Source: Achromobacter sp. UMC46 (GTDB lineage: Bacteria; Pseudomonadota; Gammaproteobacteria; Burkholderiales; Burkholderiaceae_B). Taken from it: DNA of 64,000 nt. The DNA lies in the NCBI RefSeq assembly GCF_014170335.1, contig NZ_LZZS01000036.1, forward strand, positions 62,001 to 126,000. Reading direction: 5' to 3'. This document shows positions 1-15,968 of this stretch, one piece after another (position 1 is the stretch's first letter; the number at the start of each line of letters is the position of its first letter). A model generated the notes under the pieces. That model made no database searches. It worked only from the letters and a program-made list of their open reading frames with translations, and had not been told where the DNA came from. The position numbers were made by a program, and so were the translations under genes.

Positions 1-538
1 GGTCGATCAGCGCGTCGTAATCCGGCGCCAGGTACAGGCCGAAGCCGTGGCGGCGGGCGGCGCCCTTGTGGCCGCGGGCCTCCGGCAGGCTGGTATAGAC
101 CTTCCAGCCGTCCAGCCCGCGCGGCGGCGCCAGGTCCACCAGGCAGGGCAGATGGTCCTGGCCATGCACGCGCAGGAACACGCTGGTGCCGTTGAAGAAG
201 CCGTGGCTTTCGTCCAGATGCGCGCCGCGTACCGACAGGTCCCAGGCGTAGACTTCGTATTCGATCCGCAGCGGGCCGTCGCACGGCGCGGCCTGCCAGG
301 TATGGTTGTCGATTTTGTCGACATTCACGCGCCGCGCGCCCGCATGCGCCGTCAGCGATTCGATCTGGCGCGAGAAATCGCGGATCAGGTAGCTGCCGGG
401 AATCCACGCCGGCAGCGACAGGCGCTGGCCTTCGGCGCAAGGCGTGTCGACGGTTAGGGTTATCCGGTAGCGGTGTCCTGCCGGATCGAATGGCGCAAGG
501 CGGTACAGTATCGGAAAAGCGGCATCTGATTTTTTCAT
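1..538 (-). CDS. M61 family peptidase, N-terminal part (truncated by window edge)
   Basis: About 179 residues are visible, read leftward from an ATG at 538; the gene runs off the left edge. The translation starts [14 protein letters not shown] and contains [16 protein letters not shown] (about residues 45-60), typical of the beta-sandwich N-terminal domain of M61 glycyl-aminopeptidase-like proteins. The zinc-binding HExxH motif would lie outside the window and cannot be checked. The start is divergent from the enoyl-CoA hydratase gene, with only 28 bases between the two starts, so their promoters must overlap coding DNA. The family name rests on the N-domain alone. Confidence 0.75.
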   Translation of the reverse strand, partial: MKKSDAAFPILYRLAPFDPAGHRYRITLTVDTPCAEGQRLSLPAWIPGSYLIRDFSRQIESLTAHAGARRVNVDKIDNHTWQAAPCDGPLRIEYEVYAWDLSVRGAHLDESHGFFNGTSVFLRVHGQDHLPCLVDLAPPRGLDGWKVYTSLPEARGHKGAARRHGFGLYLAPDYDALID

Positions 539-566
539 GCTTCTATCTTATTACTGGAGACATTCA

Positions 567-1343
567 ATGAGCGAGTCGTTTGTACTGGTCGAAACCCGGG
601 GCCGCGTCGGCCTGCTGACGCTGAACCGCCCCAAGGCGCTGAATGCGCTGAACGATCAACTGATGGACGAGCTCGGCGCGGCGCTGCTGGCGTTCGAGGC
701 GAATGCCGACATCGGCTGCGTGGTCATCACCGGCAGCGAGAAGGCCTTTGCCGCGGGCGCCGACATCGGCGCGATGAAAGACTGGTCGTACATGGACGTG
801 TACGGCAGCGATTACATCACCCGCAACTGGGAAACCTTAAAGCGCATCCGCAAGCCCGTGATCGCCGCGGTTGCCGGCTACGCCCTGGGCGGCGGCTGCG
901 AACTGGCCATGATGTGCGACATCATCATCGCCGCCGACACCGCCAAGTTCGGCCAGCCGGAAATCAAGCTGGGCGTGATTCCGGGAGCCGGCGGCACGCA
1001 GCGCCTGCCGCGCGCGGTGGGCAAGGCCAAGGCCATGGACCTGGCGCTGACTGCCCGCATGATGGGCGCCGAGGAAGCCGAACGCGCCGGCCTGGTGTCG
1101 CGCGTGGTGGCCGCCGACAAGCTGATGGAAGAAGCGCTGGACGCCGCGACCGTCATCGCGTCGATGTCGCTGCCGTCCGTCATGATGGCCAAGGAATGCG
1201 TGAACCGCGCGTTCGAAAGTTCGCTGAACGAAGGCCTGCTGTTCGAACGCCGCGTGTTCCATTCGCTGTTCGCCACCGAAGACCAGAAGGAAGGCATGGC
1301 GGCGTTCACCGAAAAGCGCAAACCGGACTTTAAACACCGTTAA
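567..1343 (+). CDS. Enoyl-CoA hydratase (crotonase family)
   Basis: 258 residues, the usual length for a bacterial enoyl-CoA hydratase, which hydrates trans-2-enoyl-CoA to 3-hydroxyacyl-CoA in fatty or aromatic acid breakdown. The oxyanion-hole segment AAGADIGAM lies at 62-70 and [12 protein letters not shown] at 104-115. Glu112 and Glu132 match the spacing of the two catalytic glutamates of rat mitochondrial hydratase. An upstream in-frame start at 537 exists, but the ATG at 567 has the Shine-Dalgarno-like CTGGAGA at 554-560. It appears to be a single-gene unit closed by a terminator at 1392. Its acyl chain preference cannot be read from the sequence. Confidence 0.93.
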   Translation: MSESFVLVETRGRVGLLTLNRPKALNALNDQLMDELGAALLAFEANADIGCVVITGSEKAFAAGADIGAMKDWSYMDVYGSDYITRNWETLKRIRKPVIAAVAGYALGGGCELAMMCDIIIAADTAKFGQPEIKLGVIPGAGGTQRLPRAVGKAKAMDLALTARMMGAEEAERAGLVSRVVAADKLMEEALDAATVIASMSLPSVMMAKECVNRAFESSLNEGLLFERRVFHSLFATEDQKEGMAAFTEKRKPDFKHR

Positions 1344-1391
1344 GCCTTGTTACGTCCGCGCGGCAGGCGCGGGCAAGGCCGGATTCACCCC

Positions 1392-1417
1392 ACGCGCCCG
1401 CACCGGGCGCGTTTTTC
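1392..1417 (+). terminator. Rho-independent terminator after enoyl-CoA hydratase
   Basis: A perfect 9-bp stem (1392-1400 pairing with 1404-1412) with a CAC loop is followed by a run of T. It lies 48 bases after the stop of the hydratase gene. Confidence 0.9.
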
Positions 1418-1597
1418 ATGGGTGTCCGGGGCGGGTTTGTGCGTTGCGCCTTGAAACGTCTGGGCAGCACCTTGTTGCAGACTTCTTCCCTATGCTGGGT
1501 AGGCGTCATCAAGAGGTGCCGCGCCAGAGCGGCTTGCCCAACCTGGCAAGTCCCGCGCGGCGGCTCGCTTGCAAACAAAATCAAGAAGGAGCCTTGC

Positions 1598-3148
1598 ATG
1601 CGTACTTTTATCGCCAATCGCCGGTGGTCCGCCGCAGTACTTGCGGGGGCGCTCAGCGCCTGCTTCGTGACCGCCACTCAGGCTCAATCGCCGCAGTCCA
1701 CGCTGCGCCTGGTGTCCGAAACGCCCTATCCCGCCAACACTGCCGCGCCGCAAATGAGCGAGCAGGACCTGCGCGACACGGCCATCGACGCCTATGTCTA
1801 CGCCTATCCCATGGTGCTGATGGAGCTGGCGCGCCGCAAGGCGACTGCCGTGCAAAGCCCGTTGGACGGCCGCGCGCCGGTGAACCAGTTCGGCCACAAG
1901 ACGGCTTTCCCGGACCCGCGCGCCGCCGATACGCCGTGGCCCAGCGCCGATGCGCTGTATTCCAGCCTGTGGTTCGACGTGTCGCAGGCGCCGTTGATCG
2001 TGAACCTGCCCGACACCGGCGGACGCTATTCGGTGCTGTCGGCGCTGGACATGTGGAGCGACGTGTTCGCCTCGCGCGGCACCCGCACCAACGGCCCCGG
2101 CCCGCAATCCTTCGCCATCGTGGGCCCGAACTGGCAGGGCAGCGTGCCCGCCGGCATCGACGTGATCCGCAGCCCGACCGCGACCGGTTGGCTGATCGGC
2201 TGGACGCAGACCGGCGGCCCGCAGGACTACGCCGCCGTCAACCAGATCCAGGCCGGCATGACCGCCACGCCGCTCCTCTCGCAGACGGCGTCCACGCCGG
2301 TGCGCGGCAGCCGCTACGCCGGAGGCGCCTACCCGCAGACGGGGGCCGGCGTGGGCTCGGCCCCGATCGGCAGCGGCCTGCCGATGCCCATGCCGGTGAA
2401 CCTGCCCGAGGGCACGCCGGCCGAGCAGGCGGCCAGCATGGACGCGGCCTCGTTCTTTGCATTGTTCTTCGATGTGTTGCGCAACAATCCGCCGCACGCC
2501 AATGATTCGCCCATTCTGGACCGCATGCGCCGCATCGGCCTGGACGGCCGTCAGCCGTTCTCTTACGGGCGCTTGAGCCCGGCCGTGCAGCAGGCCTTGG
2601 CCGATGCACAGCCGCTGGCGGGCCGCCGCATCGCCGATGGCGTGTCGCGCCTGGGCACGCCGATCAACAACTGGAACACGGTCCTCTCGGGCATCGGCAC
2701 GTATGGCACGGACTATGCGCGCCGCGCGGCCATCGCCTACGCGGGCCTGGGCGCGCCGACGCCGGAAGACGTGCTGTATCCGGTGACCGTGGCCGACGCG
2801 AAGGGCCGCCCGCTGGATTCCCGCGAAGACTACGTGCTGCACTTCGACAAGGGCCAGCTGCCGCCGGTCAACGCGTTCTGGTCGCTGCAGGTCTATAACG
2901 ACAAGCACGGCTTCGCCGACAACCCGGCCAACCGCTACGCGCTGCGCAGCACCGACGCGCTGAAGTACAACGCGGACGGATCGCTGGACATCTACATCCA
3001 GCGCCGCGACCCGGGCGACAAGAAGCGTTCGAACTGGGTCAGCACGCCGGCAGCCGACGGCCCGTTCCTGCTGAGCCTGCGCCTGTATTGGCCGCAAGAC
3101 ACGGCGCTGGACGGCTTGTGGGCGCCGCCGCCGGTCAAGGAAGACTAA
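1598..3148 (+). CDS. Exported DUF1254/DUF1214 domain protein
   Basis: 516 residues from the ATG at 1598, which has the ribosome site AGAAGGA at 1584-1590; longer in-frame starts upstream lack one. The N-terminus is a clear signal peptide (basic start, then AAVLAGALSACFVTATQAQ), so the protein is secreted or, through the Cys in the signal, possibly lipidated. A DUF1254-like segment begins around AIDAYVYAYPMVLMEL. A DUF1214-like C-terminal segment includes FWSLQVYNDKHGFADNPANR and a final LSLRLYWPQ. No catalytic residues are known for these domains. The gene is monocistronic, with terminators on both sides. Confidence 0.85.
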   Translation: MRTFIANRRWSAAVLAGALSACFVTATQAQSPQSTLRLVSETPYPANTAAPQMSEQDLRDTAIDAYVYAYPMVLMELARRKATAVQSPLDGRAPVNQFGHKTAFPDPRAADTPWPSADALYSSLWFDVSQAPLIVNLPDTGGRYSVLSALDMWSDVFASRGTRTNGPGPQSFAIVGPNWQGSVPAGIDVIRSPTATGWLIGWTQTGGPQDYAAVNQIQAGMTATPLLSQTASTPVRGSRYAGGAYPQTGAGVGSAPIGSGLPMPMPVNLPEGTPAEQAASMDAASFFALFFDVLRNNPPHANDSPILDRMRRIGLDGRQPFSYGRLSPAVQQALADAQPLAGRRIADGVSRLGTPINNWNTVLSGIGTYGTDYARRAAIAYAGLGAPTPEDVLYPVTVADAKGRPLDSREDYVLHFDKGQLPPVNAFWSLQVYNDKHGFADNPANRYALRSTDALKYNADGSLDIYIQRRDPGDKKRSNWVSTPAADGPFLLSLRLYWPQDTALDGLWAPPPVKED

Positions 3149-3187
3149 AACCCCCGCGGGCGGTTGGAACCGCCTGCCGGAACAAAG

Positions 3188-3215
3188 CGGCCCCGATGTC
3201 GGGGCCGTTTTTTTT
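3188..3215 (+). terminator. Rho-independent terminator after the DUF1254 gene
   Basis: The 8-bp stem CGGCCCCG/CGGGGCCG around an ATGT loop is followed by eight T residues. Confidence 0.95.
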
Positions 3216-3652
3216 GAAGGAGAGGTGATGGGCTGCGCAAGGCTTGCGCACCCGCCTGGGAGCCGGCTTGAAGGCCGCGTTCGCGTCCCTATTTTTTGTG
3301 TGGTCCTTGGTGCGTGCTACCCGTTGTTCGCACCTTACAAACCCCCGAAAGTTCATTTGCTTGGGCAAAAAGAATCACGCTATACTCTGCGGGTTTGACG
3401 CTTGCGGGATAAGAACACGTGGCGGCTGGTAAGCAGTGGATGGGAGTGGAATGCACGCGGAATGCAGGGTAGAGGGCGCTAGATAGCGCGCGGCTGAATA
3501 AGCAAACCCCCAGCAAACCCGGGCAGGCTGAATCCAGACACTAGCGCGTACTGAAAAAGCGGTGCCTTTGACTCATGTAAGGCCAAAGCATCAGGTTTCA
3601 AGTGCGGGCACGCCGGTTCTGATAGGGGCAAGAAGTACAGCGGGGAAGTTTG
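3216..3652 (+). promoter_or_regulatory. atp operon promoter and leader region
   Basis: This gene-free stretch holds the best promoter candidate for the atp operon: TTGCTT at 3357-3362, an 18-base spacer and TATACT at 3381-3386. If it is used, the atpI message has a leader of roughly 260 bases. The leader includes a GCGCTA/TAGCGC inverted repeat at 3476-3489. No other gene was seen. Promoter assignment is by motif only. Confidence 0.6.
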
Positions 3653-4120
3653 ATGCAGCAGAACTCGATGCAACATGTGCAACAGGGTTTGTTGGACCAG
3701 GACGAGATGGACAAGGTTCTGGTTCTTAGCGACGCGGATCGCGCGGCGCTGGATGCTCAAGCTAGCCGCGGGCTCCTGTTGGCATTGGCGGCGCAAGGCG
3801 CCATGGGGCTCGCAGCGGCAGTAATTGCGGGGGTTGTCGGAGGGGCGGCGGCGGGTTGGTCGGCGCTGGCGGGGGCGGGAGCGTATTTCATACCCAATGC
3901 GTTGTTCGCATTGCGCCTGGTTGTCAGCGTTCGGGCCGGTCGCACCAATCCCTTTACCTTTCTCTCTGGTGAGTTGATCAAGTTGTTCGCAACGGCGTTG
4001 CTGTTGTGGGGGCTTTCGCGTGTGGCGCAGGACACCCTGGTGTGGCCCGCCGCATTGCTCGGTCTGATACTCACATTGAAGGGCTACCTCCTGCTCTTGA
4101 TGTTCCGCAAGTTGTCTTAG
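3653..4120 (+). CDS. atpI: ATP synthase subunit I
   Basis: 155 residues with four hydrophobic segments after a charged N-terminus, the usual form of AtpI, a membrane protein thought to help assemble the c-ring. The ATG at 3653 follows GGGGAAG at 3642-3648; a TTG one codon upstream is possible but less likely. It is the first gene of the atp operon, 86 bases ahead of atpB. AtpI sequences vary widely, so the call rests largely on position, length and membrane topology. Confidence 0.85.
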   Translation: MQQNSMQHVQQGLLDQDEMDKVLVLSDADRAALDAQASRGLLLALAAQGAMGLAAAVIAGVVGGAAAGWSALAGAGAYFIPNALFALRLVVSVRAGRTNPFTFLSGELIKLFATALLLWGLSRVAQDTLVWPAALLGLILTLKGYLLLLMFRKLS

Positions 4121-4194
4121 CGCCGAGTAGTAAGTAGCGGCAAACGTGATCGTGGAATCGTCCGGCTCGCAAGGGCCGGGCATACAGCAAATAG

Positions 4195-5088
<894 letters not shown>

Positions 5089-5104
5089 TCCCCCGAATTT
5101 CTTG

Positions 5105-5449
<345 letters not shown>

Positions 5450-5456
5450 GGCAGCG

Positions 5457-5476
5457 CCCGCCGGCGAATAGGCGGG
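5457..5476 (+). other. Hairpin in the atpE-atpF spacer
   Basis: The inverted repeat CCCGCC/GGCGGG with an eight-base loop follows the atpE stop by eight bases. It has no T run, so it is more likely an mRNA-processing or stability element than a terminator. The 144-base atpE-atpF gap has no other feature apart from the atpF ribosome site. Confidence 0.45.
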
Positions 5477-5593
5477 TCATGACGCTGGCGGCGATGTGGG
5501 CGCAAGTCCCGTCGCCGGTCAGCACAGTATCGAGTGCTCCGTGACGCCCCTTTCCGGGTGCGGTCGGAGCCGCAAGGTGTTAAAGGAACGACC

Positions 5594-6064
5594 GTGAATC
5601 TGAACGCGACGATCATTTTCCAGATGCTCGTGTTCTTCGTTCTGGGCTGGTTCACGATGAAATTCGTGTGGCCTCCTCTGACGAAGGCGATGGACGAGCG
5701 CCGCCAAAAAATCGCCGACGGCCTTGCCGCCGCCGAGAAGGGCAAAGCCGACTTGGCTCAAGCCCAGGCGCGTGTCAGTCTTATCGAGGCTTCTGCCAAG
5801 TCCGAAAACCACGCCCGCATCATCGAGGCCGAAAAGCAAGCCGCCTCCCTGATCGAGCAAGCCCGCCGTGAAGCGGAAGCTGAACGCGCCCGTATCGTGG
5901 CTCAAGCAGCTCAAGATGCCGCGCAGGAAGTCCAGCGCGCTCGTGACTCGCTGCGCGACGACGTTGCCGCGTTGGCTGTCAAGGGTGCTGAACAGATCCT
6001 CAAGCGCGAGGTTGACGCCCGCGCCCACGCCGAGCTGCTGAACCAGCTTCGCGCGCAGCTTTAA
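5594..6064 (+). CDS. atpF: F1Fo ATP synthase subunit b
   Basis: 156 residues from the GTG at 5594, exactly the length of E. coli subunit b. The ribosome site AAAGGA (5582-5587) supports this start over an in-frame ATG at 5534. One N-terminal membrane helix ([19 protein letters not shown]) is followed by a long Ala/Glu/Lys-rich coiled coil that forms the peripheral stalk dimer. It sits directly upstream of atpH, its stalk partner. Confidence 0.97.
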   Translation: MNLNATIIFQMLVFFVLGWFTMKFVWPPLTKAMDERRQKIADGLAAAEKGKADLAQAQARVSLIEASAKSENHARIIEAEKQAASLIEQARREAEAERARIVAQAAQDAAQEVQRARDSLRDDVAALAVKGAEQILKREVDARAHAELLNQLRAQL

Positions 6065-6076
6065 TCCGGGACCGTC

Positions 6077-6616
6077 ATGGCTGAACTTTCCACTGTTGCC
6101 CGGCCCTACGCTGAAGCGCTCTTCAGCGCAGCGCGCGACGACAAGGCCGGCTTGCCGGCTTGGGCCGACCTGGTCAGCGAAATGTCGCAGGTCGCCTCCA
6201 ACCCCGACGTGCGCGAGGCCATGGCCGACCCGCGTCTGGGCGACAAGCAGCGCGTTGAGCTGTTTTCCGGCCTGATCAAGGCCGAACTGCCGCAGGCCGC
6301 CCGTAATTTCATCGAGCTGCTGGTTGAAAACGACCGACTGCTGCTGCTGCCCGACATCGCCACGCAATTCGTGGTGCTGCGGAATCGTCACGAGGGCACG
6401 GCGCAGGCGGAAATTACCAGCGCGTTCGAACTGAGCGACGACCAGGTCAAAGAACTGGTTGCCGCGCTCGAACAAAAATTCGGCCTCAAGCTCAAGCCCA
6501 ACGTCACCGTCGACAAGTCGTTGATCGGCGGCGTGCGCGTGGCTGTCGGCGACCAGGTGCTCGATACTTCCGTACAAGCCCAATTGGTCCGCATGCGCGA
6601 TCAGCTCGCCGCTTAA
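6077..6616 (+). CDS. atpH: F1Fo ATP synthase subunit delta
   Basis: 179 residues, normal for the delta (OSCP) subunit that joins the peripheral stalk to the top of F1. It begins [16 protein letters not shown], the typical N-terminal helix, and ends with the conserved [18 protein letters not shown] segment. It starts 12 bases after the atpF stop. Confidence 0.97.
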   Translation: MAELSTVARPYAEALFSAARDDKAGLPAWADLVSEMSQVASNPDVREAMADPRLGDKQRVELFSGLIKAELPQAARNFIELLVENDRLLLLPDIATQFVVLRNRHEGTAQAEITSAFELSDDQVKELVAALEQKFGLKLKPNVTVDKSLIGGVRVAVGDQVLDTSVQAQLVRMRDQLAA

Positions 6617-6644
6617 GGCAACTAACAGGATTCCAGGAGTCAAT

Positions 6645-8186
<1,542 letters not shown>

Positions 8187-8284
8187 GAAAGTGATGGGTT
8201 AGGCGTCTGCAACGCCTCACCCATCCTTACCGGATGGTTGAGGCGTGAGCGGAACCCATCGGCCAGTCTTCACAGGAAAGCGCA

Positions 8285-9190
8285 ATGCCCGGAATTAAGG
8301 AAATCCGAACCAAGATCAAGAGCGTGCAAAACACGCGCAAGATCACCAAGGCGATGGAAATGGTCGCCGCATCCAAAATGCGCAAGGCGCAGGAACGGAT
8401 GCGTGCTGGTCGTCCGTACGCCACCAAGGTGCGCGAGATTGCTGCGCACCTGATGCAGGCCAACCCCGAGTACAGCCACCCGTACCTGGTCGAACGCGAA
8501 ATCAAAGCGGTCGGCGTGGTCATGGTGACGACTGACAAGGGTTTGTGCGGCGGCTTGAACACCAACATCACTCGCGTGACGTTGGGCAAGCTGAGAGAGT
8601 TCGAGAAAAACGGCATCGCCGTGCAAGCGACCGCTTTCGGCAATAAGGGCGTGGGTGTGCTGACCCGTATCGGCGCCAAACTGGTTTCCCAGGAAGTGCA
8701 ACTGGGCGACAAGCCGCAACTGGACCGCCTGCTGGGCGCGATCAAGGTGCAGCTGGACGCCTACCTGGATGGCCGCATCGACGCGCTGTACGTGGCTTCG
8801 ACCCGCTTCGTCAACACGATGAAGCAGGAGCCGTTGTTCTTGCGTCTGCTGCCGTTGGCCAGTGGTTTGGAAGATCCGTACCAAACGGGTGCTGAAAGCC
8901 TGGCCAAGACGTCGGAAGTGAAGTCGGACTACAGCTGGGATTACATCTACGAACCCGACGCCCGTAGCGTGATCGACGACCTGCTGCAGCGTTACGTTGA
9001 AGGCCTGCTGTATCAAGCCGTGGCCGAGAACATGGCTTCGGAGCAGTCGGCCCGGATGGTCGCCATGAAGGCGGCGTCGGACAACGCCAAGAAGGTCATC
9101 GGAGAGCTGCAACTGGTCTACAACAAGACCCGTCAGGCCGCGATCACCAAAGAAATTTCGGAAATCGTAGGGGGCGCTGCCGCCGTTTAA
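8285..9190 (+). CDS. atpG: F1Fo ATP synthase subunit gamma
   Basis: 301 residues forming the rotor shaft inside F1. The N-terminal helix [20 protein letters not shown] and the C-terminal helix ending in [14 protein letters not shown] are the paired coiled coils of gamma. The motif [11 protein letters not shown] is also present. The start follows CAGGAAAG with correct spacing. Confidence 0.97.
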   Translation: MPGIKEIRTKIKSVQNTRKITKAMEMVAASKMRKAQERMRAGRPYATKVREIAAHLMQANPEYSHPYLVEREIKAVGVVMVTTDKGLCGGLNTNITRVTLGKLREFEKNGIAVQATAFGNKGVGVLTRIGAKLVSQEVQLGDKPQLDRLLGAIKVQLDAYLDGRIDALYVASTRFVNTMKQEPLFLRLLPLASGLEDPYQTGAESLAKTSEVKSDYSWDYIYEPDARSVIDDLLQRYVEGLLYQAVAENMASEQSARMVAMKAASDNAKKVIGELQLVYNKTRQAAITKEISEIVGGAAAV

Positions 9191-10636
<1,446 letters not shown>

Positions 10637-10645
10637 GGAACCGAT

Positions 10646-11071
10646 ATGGCTACCCTGCATGTGGATGTCGTCAGCGCAGAGGAAGCGATCTTCTCCGGTG
10701 AGGCGAAGTTCGTGGTGCTGCCTGGCGAAGCGGGTGAACTGGGCATTCTGCCCGGCCACACCCCGCTGATTTCGCGCATACGCCCCGGGACGGTCAAGAT
10801 CGTTCGTGCCGACCAAGGCGAGGAAAACATCTTCGTCGCCGGGGGCATTCTGGAAGTGCAGCCGGGCAGCGTGACGGTTCTGGCCGACACGGCTATCCGT
10901 GCCTCCGACCTGGACGAAGCCCGCGCCCTGGAAGCTCGCAAGAAGGCCGAAGAGGCCCTGGCGAACGCCAAGGACAAGGCTGACATCGCTGTCGTCGAAG
11001 CGGAACTCGCCATGCTGGCTGCGCAAGCCATCGCGGCGCGCAAGCTGCGTCAAGGCGGTCGTTCGCACTAA
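10646..11071 (+). CDS. atpC: F1Fo ATP synthase subunit epsilon
   Basis: 141 residues, with an N-terminal beta-sandwich (including [16 protein letters not shown]) and a C-terminal two-helix Ala/Glu/Lys-rich arm that can inhibit ATP hydrolysis. It is the last gene of the operon, nine bases after atpD, and is closed by the terminator at 11106. Confidence 0.97.
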   Translation: MATLHVDVVSAEEAIFSGEAKFVVLPGEAGELGILPGHTPLISRIRPGTVKIVRADQGEENIFVAGGILEVQPGSVTVLADTAIRASDLDEARALEARKKAEEALANAKDKADIAVVEAELAMLAAQAIAARKLRQGGRSH

Positions 11072-11105
11072 GCGGCAAAGCGGTGCCCGGGGTTCGCCCC
11101 GGATT

Positions 11106-11135
11106 GAAAAAAGCGGCCCTAAGGCCGCTTTTTTC
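11106..11135. terminator. Strong terminator of the atp operon
   Basis: A 13-bp perfect stem (A-rich left flank, GCGGCC/GGCCGC core, CTAA loop, T-rich right flank) lies 34 bases after the atpC stop. It is symmetrical, so it could act in both directions. Confidence 0.95.
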
Positions 11136-11266
11136 ATGCCCGCGCGGTATTTGTCGGCAAGCCGTTGCCGTGCCTGTCGGGCGACCGCAATGCGTTCGAC
11201 ACGAATGGCGGCGCGGGTGCCGCGACAGTAGCCTTCAACTTTGCCTGGAAAGCCAAAGGAGGAAGC

Positions 11267-12160
11267 GTGCGAGACGTCCTGGATTGCGGGGTTTTACTTG
11301 CACCCGGCCACGAAAACGCCATGCGCGATTGGGTGGCCCGGCATCAAGCCCGGCTGGCGCGGATCCGGCTGCATCTGGTGCCGTTGCGGGGCCCTGATGC
11401 GCAGGCTCCTGATGTGCAAGCCCCTGAAGTACAAGCCCCCGATGTGCAGGCGCTGGCGCGCCTGGCGGTGCAGCTCAGGCGGTACGACGGCTGCATCCTG
11501 CCCGTGACGCCGGCCACGGCCGCCTGGGCGCGCATGGCCCTGGCTCAGGCGGGCGCCGCGTTGACGACCCCTGTGCTGCTGTTGATGGACGACATGAAAG
11601 CCCCCGCCATCGAAGACCTGCTGGGCCTGGGTGCGGCGGATTTCATCGCGCAACCGGCCTGCCTGGAAAGCGTGCGGGTGCGTGTTGGTCGGATGGCACG
11701 GCCGGCGGCGTGGCGCCATCCGGCGCGCGTCGCCGTGCAGGAACCCGCCGCCAGCTACCGGGGATCCGACGCGGCGGCGGCTCACGGGTGGCCAGGGCTG
11801 CCCCGCTCAACCCGGCCCCGCGTTCCGGCGGCGTTCGTCGAACAGGCGTTGGCCGGCATGCGGGAAAGCCGGGGCGCGAGGGAAATGTGGGGCACAAGCG
11901 ATACGCTGGACCCCCGGGACGCGCGCGGCGTGCGGCGCCTGCCGGCGCTGGAACCGTTTCGCGTGGCGAAATCCCTGGTGGTGGACGGCTTCGAGCGGGA
12001 CTACATCCGCCACGCCCTGTCGCGCCACGGGGGCAACGTGGCCCAGGCGGCGCGGGCCTGCGCCAAGCACCGGCGCGCCTTTTGGGCGCTGATGCGCAAG
12101 CACGGCATCGAGGCCGCGCCCTACCGGCAGGCGGCGCTGGCGCGCAGGTTGGAGGATTGA
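11267..12160 (+). CDS. Regulator with receiver-like N-terminus and Fis-type C-terminal helix-turn-helix
   Basis: 297 residues from the GTG at 11267, chosen for the strong ribosome site AAAGGAGG at 11255-11262; an earlier in-frame start at 11165 lacks one. The C-terminal 60 residues (KSLVVDGFERDYIRHALSRH, then GGNVAQAARACAKHRRAFWA) match the Fis-like DNA-binding helices of NtrC-type regulators. The N-terminal half resembles a degenerate receiver fold (PVLLLMDD, then LGLGAADFIAQP), but no AAA+ ATPase domain separates the two. A linker carries four copies of a five-residue P(D/E)xQA repeat. The target genes are unknown. Confidence 0.7.
   Translation: MRDVLDCGVLLAPGHENAMRDWVARHQARLARIRLHLVPLRGPDAQAPDVQAPEVQAPDVQALARLAVQLRRYDGCILPVTPATAAWARMALAQAGAALTTPVLLLMDDMKAPAIEDLLGLGAADFIAQPACLESVRVRVGRMARPAAWRHPARVAVQEPAASYRGSDAAAAHGWPGLPRSTRPRVPAAFVEQALAGMRESRGAREMWGTSDTLDPRDARGVRRLPALEPFRVAKSLVVDGFERDYIRHALSRHGGNVAQAARACAKHRRAFWALMRKHGIEAAPYRQAALARRLED
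11393..11452 (+). repeat. Four tandem 15-bp repeats inside the Fis-like regulator gene
   Basis: Four consecutive 15-base units encode PDAQA, PDVQA, PEVQA and PDVQA. Differences between units are mostly single-base. The array sits in a Pro/Ala-rich linker and keeps the reading frame, so copy number could change without breaking the protein. Confidence 0.85.
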
Positions 12161-12262
12161 ACTGCCCCCGACTTGCGCCCAGACAAGCGCGGTCCAGCCA
12201 CGGGGCGCGCCTTGTCAGCTTGGGGGAAGTAAAATCACGGCTTCCGATCATCGAGGATAGTC

Positions 12263-13336
12263 GTGTCTGCTTCCAGTTTGAAGAACGATGTGTTCTTGCG
12301 CGCGCTCCTGCGCGAGCCCGTGCCCTATACCCCGATCTGGCTGATGCGCCAGGCGGGTCGCTACCTGCCCGAATACCGCGCGACGCGCGCCCGGGCGGGC
12401 TCTTTCATGGGCCTGGCTCAGAACCCGGACTACGCGATGGAAGTCACATTGCAGCCGCTTGAGCGTTTCGACCTGGATGCCGCCATCCTGTTCTCGGACA
12501 TCCTGACCGTGCCGCACGCGATGGGCCTGGGCCTGGACTTCGCTGAAGGCGAAGGCCCGCGCTTCGCCCGCCCGGTACGCACCGAGGAAGACGTGGCACG
12601 CCTGGCCGTGCCCGACATGGACAAGCTGCGCTACGTGTTCGACGCGGTCAGCGTGATCCGCCGTGAACTGGACGGCAAGGTGCCGCTGATCGGCTTTGCC
12701 GGCAGCCCGTTCACCATCGCCTGCTACATGGTCGAAGGGCAGGGCAGCGACGACTACCGGCTGATCAAGACGATGCTGTATTCGCGTCCGGATCTGCTGC
12801 ACCGCATCCTGGAAATCAACGCCGAAGCCACGCTGCAGTACTTGAATGCGCAGATCGCCGCCGGCGCGCAGGCCGTCATGCTGTTCGACAGCTGGGGCGG
12901 CGTGCTGGCCGACGGCCTGTTCCAGCAGTTTTCGCTGGCGTACACGAAGAGAGTCGTGGCCGGCCTGACCCGCGAACACGAAGGCCGGCGCGTTCCGGTC
13001 ATTGTCTTCACCAAGGGCGGCGGCCAGTGGCTGGAGCAGATCGCGGCTTGCGGCTGCGACGCGGTAGGGCTGGACTGGACGGTGGACCTGGCCGCGGCCC
13101 GCCGCCGCACGGGTGATTCCGTGGCCTTCCAGGGCAACCTGGACCCAATGGCGCTGTTCGGCGGCGCGTCCGCCATCCGCACGGAAGCCCGCCGCGTGCT
13201 GGACGCTTTCGGGCCGGTGGGCAAGGGCGGCCACGTGTTCAACCTGGGCCACGGCATTTCGCGTTTCACGCCGCCGGAAGCGGTAGCGGAATTGGTCGAC
13301 GAAGTCCACCAACACAGTCGCTCGCTCAGGGGGTAA
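12263..13336 (+). CDS. hemE: Uroporphyrinogen decarboxylase
   Basis: 357 residues. It decarboxylates the four acetate side chains of uroporphyrinogen III to give coproporphyrinogen III in haem synthesis. The signature [13 protein letters not shown] lies at 27-39, the conserved Asp79 in [10 protein letters not shown] is present, and the C-terminal [10 protein letters not shown] loop is intact. The start is GTG at 12263 with GAGGA at 12253-12257. No cofactor site is expected. It stands between a regulator gene and priA and is probably transcribed alone. Confidence 0.97.
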   Translation: MSASSLKNDVFLRALLREPVPYTPIWLMRQAGRYLPEYRATRARAGSFMGLAQNPDYAMEVTLQPLERFDLDAAILFSDILTVPHAMGLGLDFAEGEGPRFARPVRTEEDVARLAVPDMDKLRYVFDAVSVIRRELDGKVPLIGFAGSPFTIACYMVEGQGSDDYRLIKTMLYSRPDLLHRILEINAEATLQYLNAQIAAGAQAVMLFDSWGGVLADGLFQQFSLAYTKRVVAGLTREHEGRRVPVIVFTKGGGQWLEQIAACGCDAVGLDWTVDLAAARRRTGDSVAFQGNLDPMALFGGASAIRTEARRVLDAFGPVGKGGHVFNLGHGISRFTPPEAVAELVDEVHQHSRSLRG

Positions 13337-13688
13337 GTGAGTGAACGCTTCGGTCCGAAGGGCCGAAGTTTGAGGGCCCCGGCAAGCACTTGTGCACAGC
13401 AAGATTTTGCTCGGGGAAAACCCTTTGGAAGCTAGTTTACAATCTTGGAAGCTTGCATAAGTAGTTGTTTTAAAAAACAAAAATCAAGTTTTCCACCGGA
13501 TTGCAACGGCGTACGAAATCTACGCATATTCCAAATCTTGACATTGCTCCAGCCTTTTCCCCAAAGTTATCCACAGGCGGGGGCTGGAGCAAGCCGGCGC
13601 ATCGGGGCGACAATTGCCCCGTGGTGCCTCCCGCAAGCCGTTTCCCGCCATCCAGGTCCTACCCGCCCCATGCACCGTCCAAGCCCCC
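13337..13688. other. AT-rich hemE-priA spacer with a DnaA box
   Basis: This spacer is much more AT-rich than its surroundings, especially around 13455-13495. It contains a perfect DnaA-box consensus TTATCCACA at 13567-13575, and near-matches TTGTGCACA at 13390-13398 and TTTTCCACC at 13489-13497. A possible hairpin CTTCGG/CCGAAG after hemE lacks a T run. Two good boxes at most do not make an origin; the region more plausibly holds the priA promoter. Confidence 0.5.
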
Positions 13689-15779
<2,091 letters not shown>

Positions 15780-15968
15780 GCCTTCGGCAACTGCCGATGC
15801 GCCATCCATCCGATTGTTCTATGATCGTCTTCCTCTATCGCGCTGGCGCGGCAGGCCCGCATCGGCGGCTGCGCCCGTCCCCATTTTCTCGCGTATTACC
15901 GGCCCGCTGACGGGCGGCCGCAGGCCTTGCGCCTGGCGGCCGCATCCGCATTGCGGCGATCGCGATGC

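Noticed and set aside
13337-13688. Replication origin at the hemE-priA spacer
   Set aside because: Only one perfect DnaA box and two near-matches, no dnaA, dnaN or mnmG nearby, and the atp operon would run towards it.
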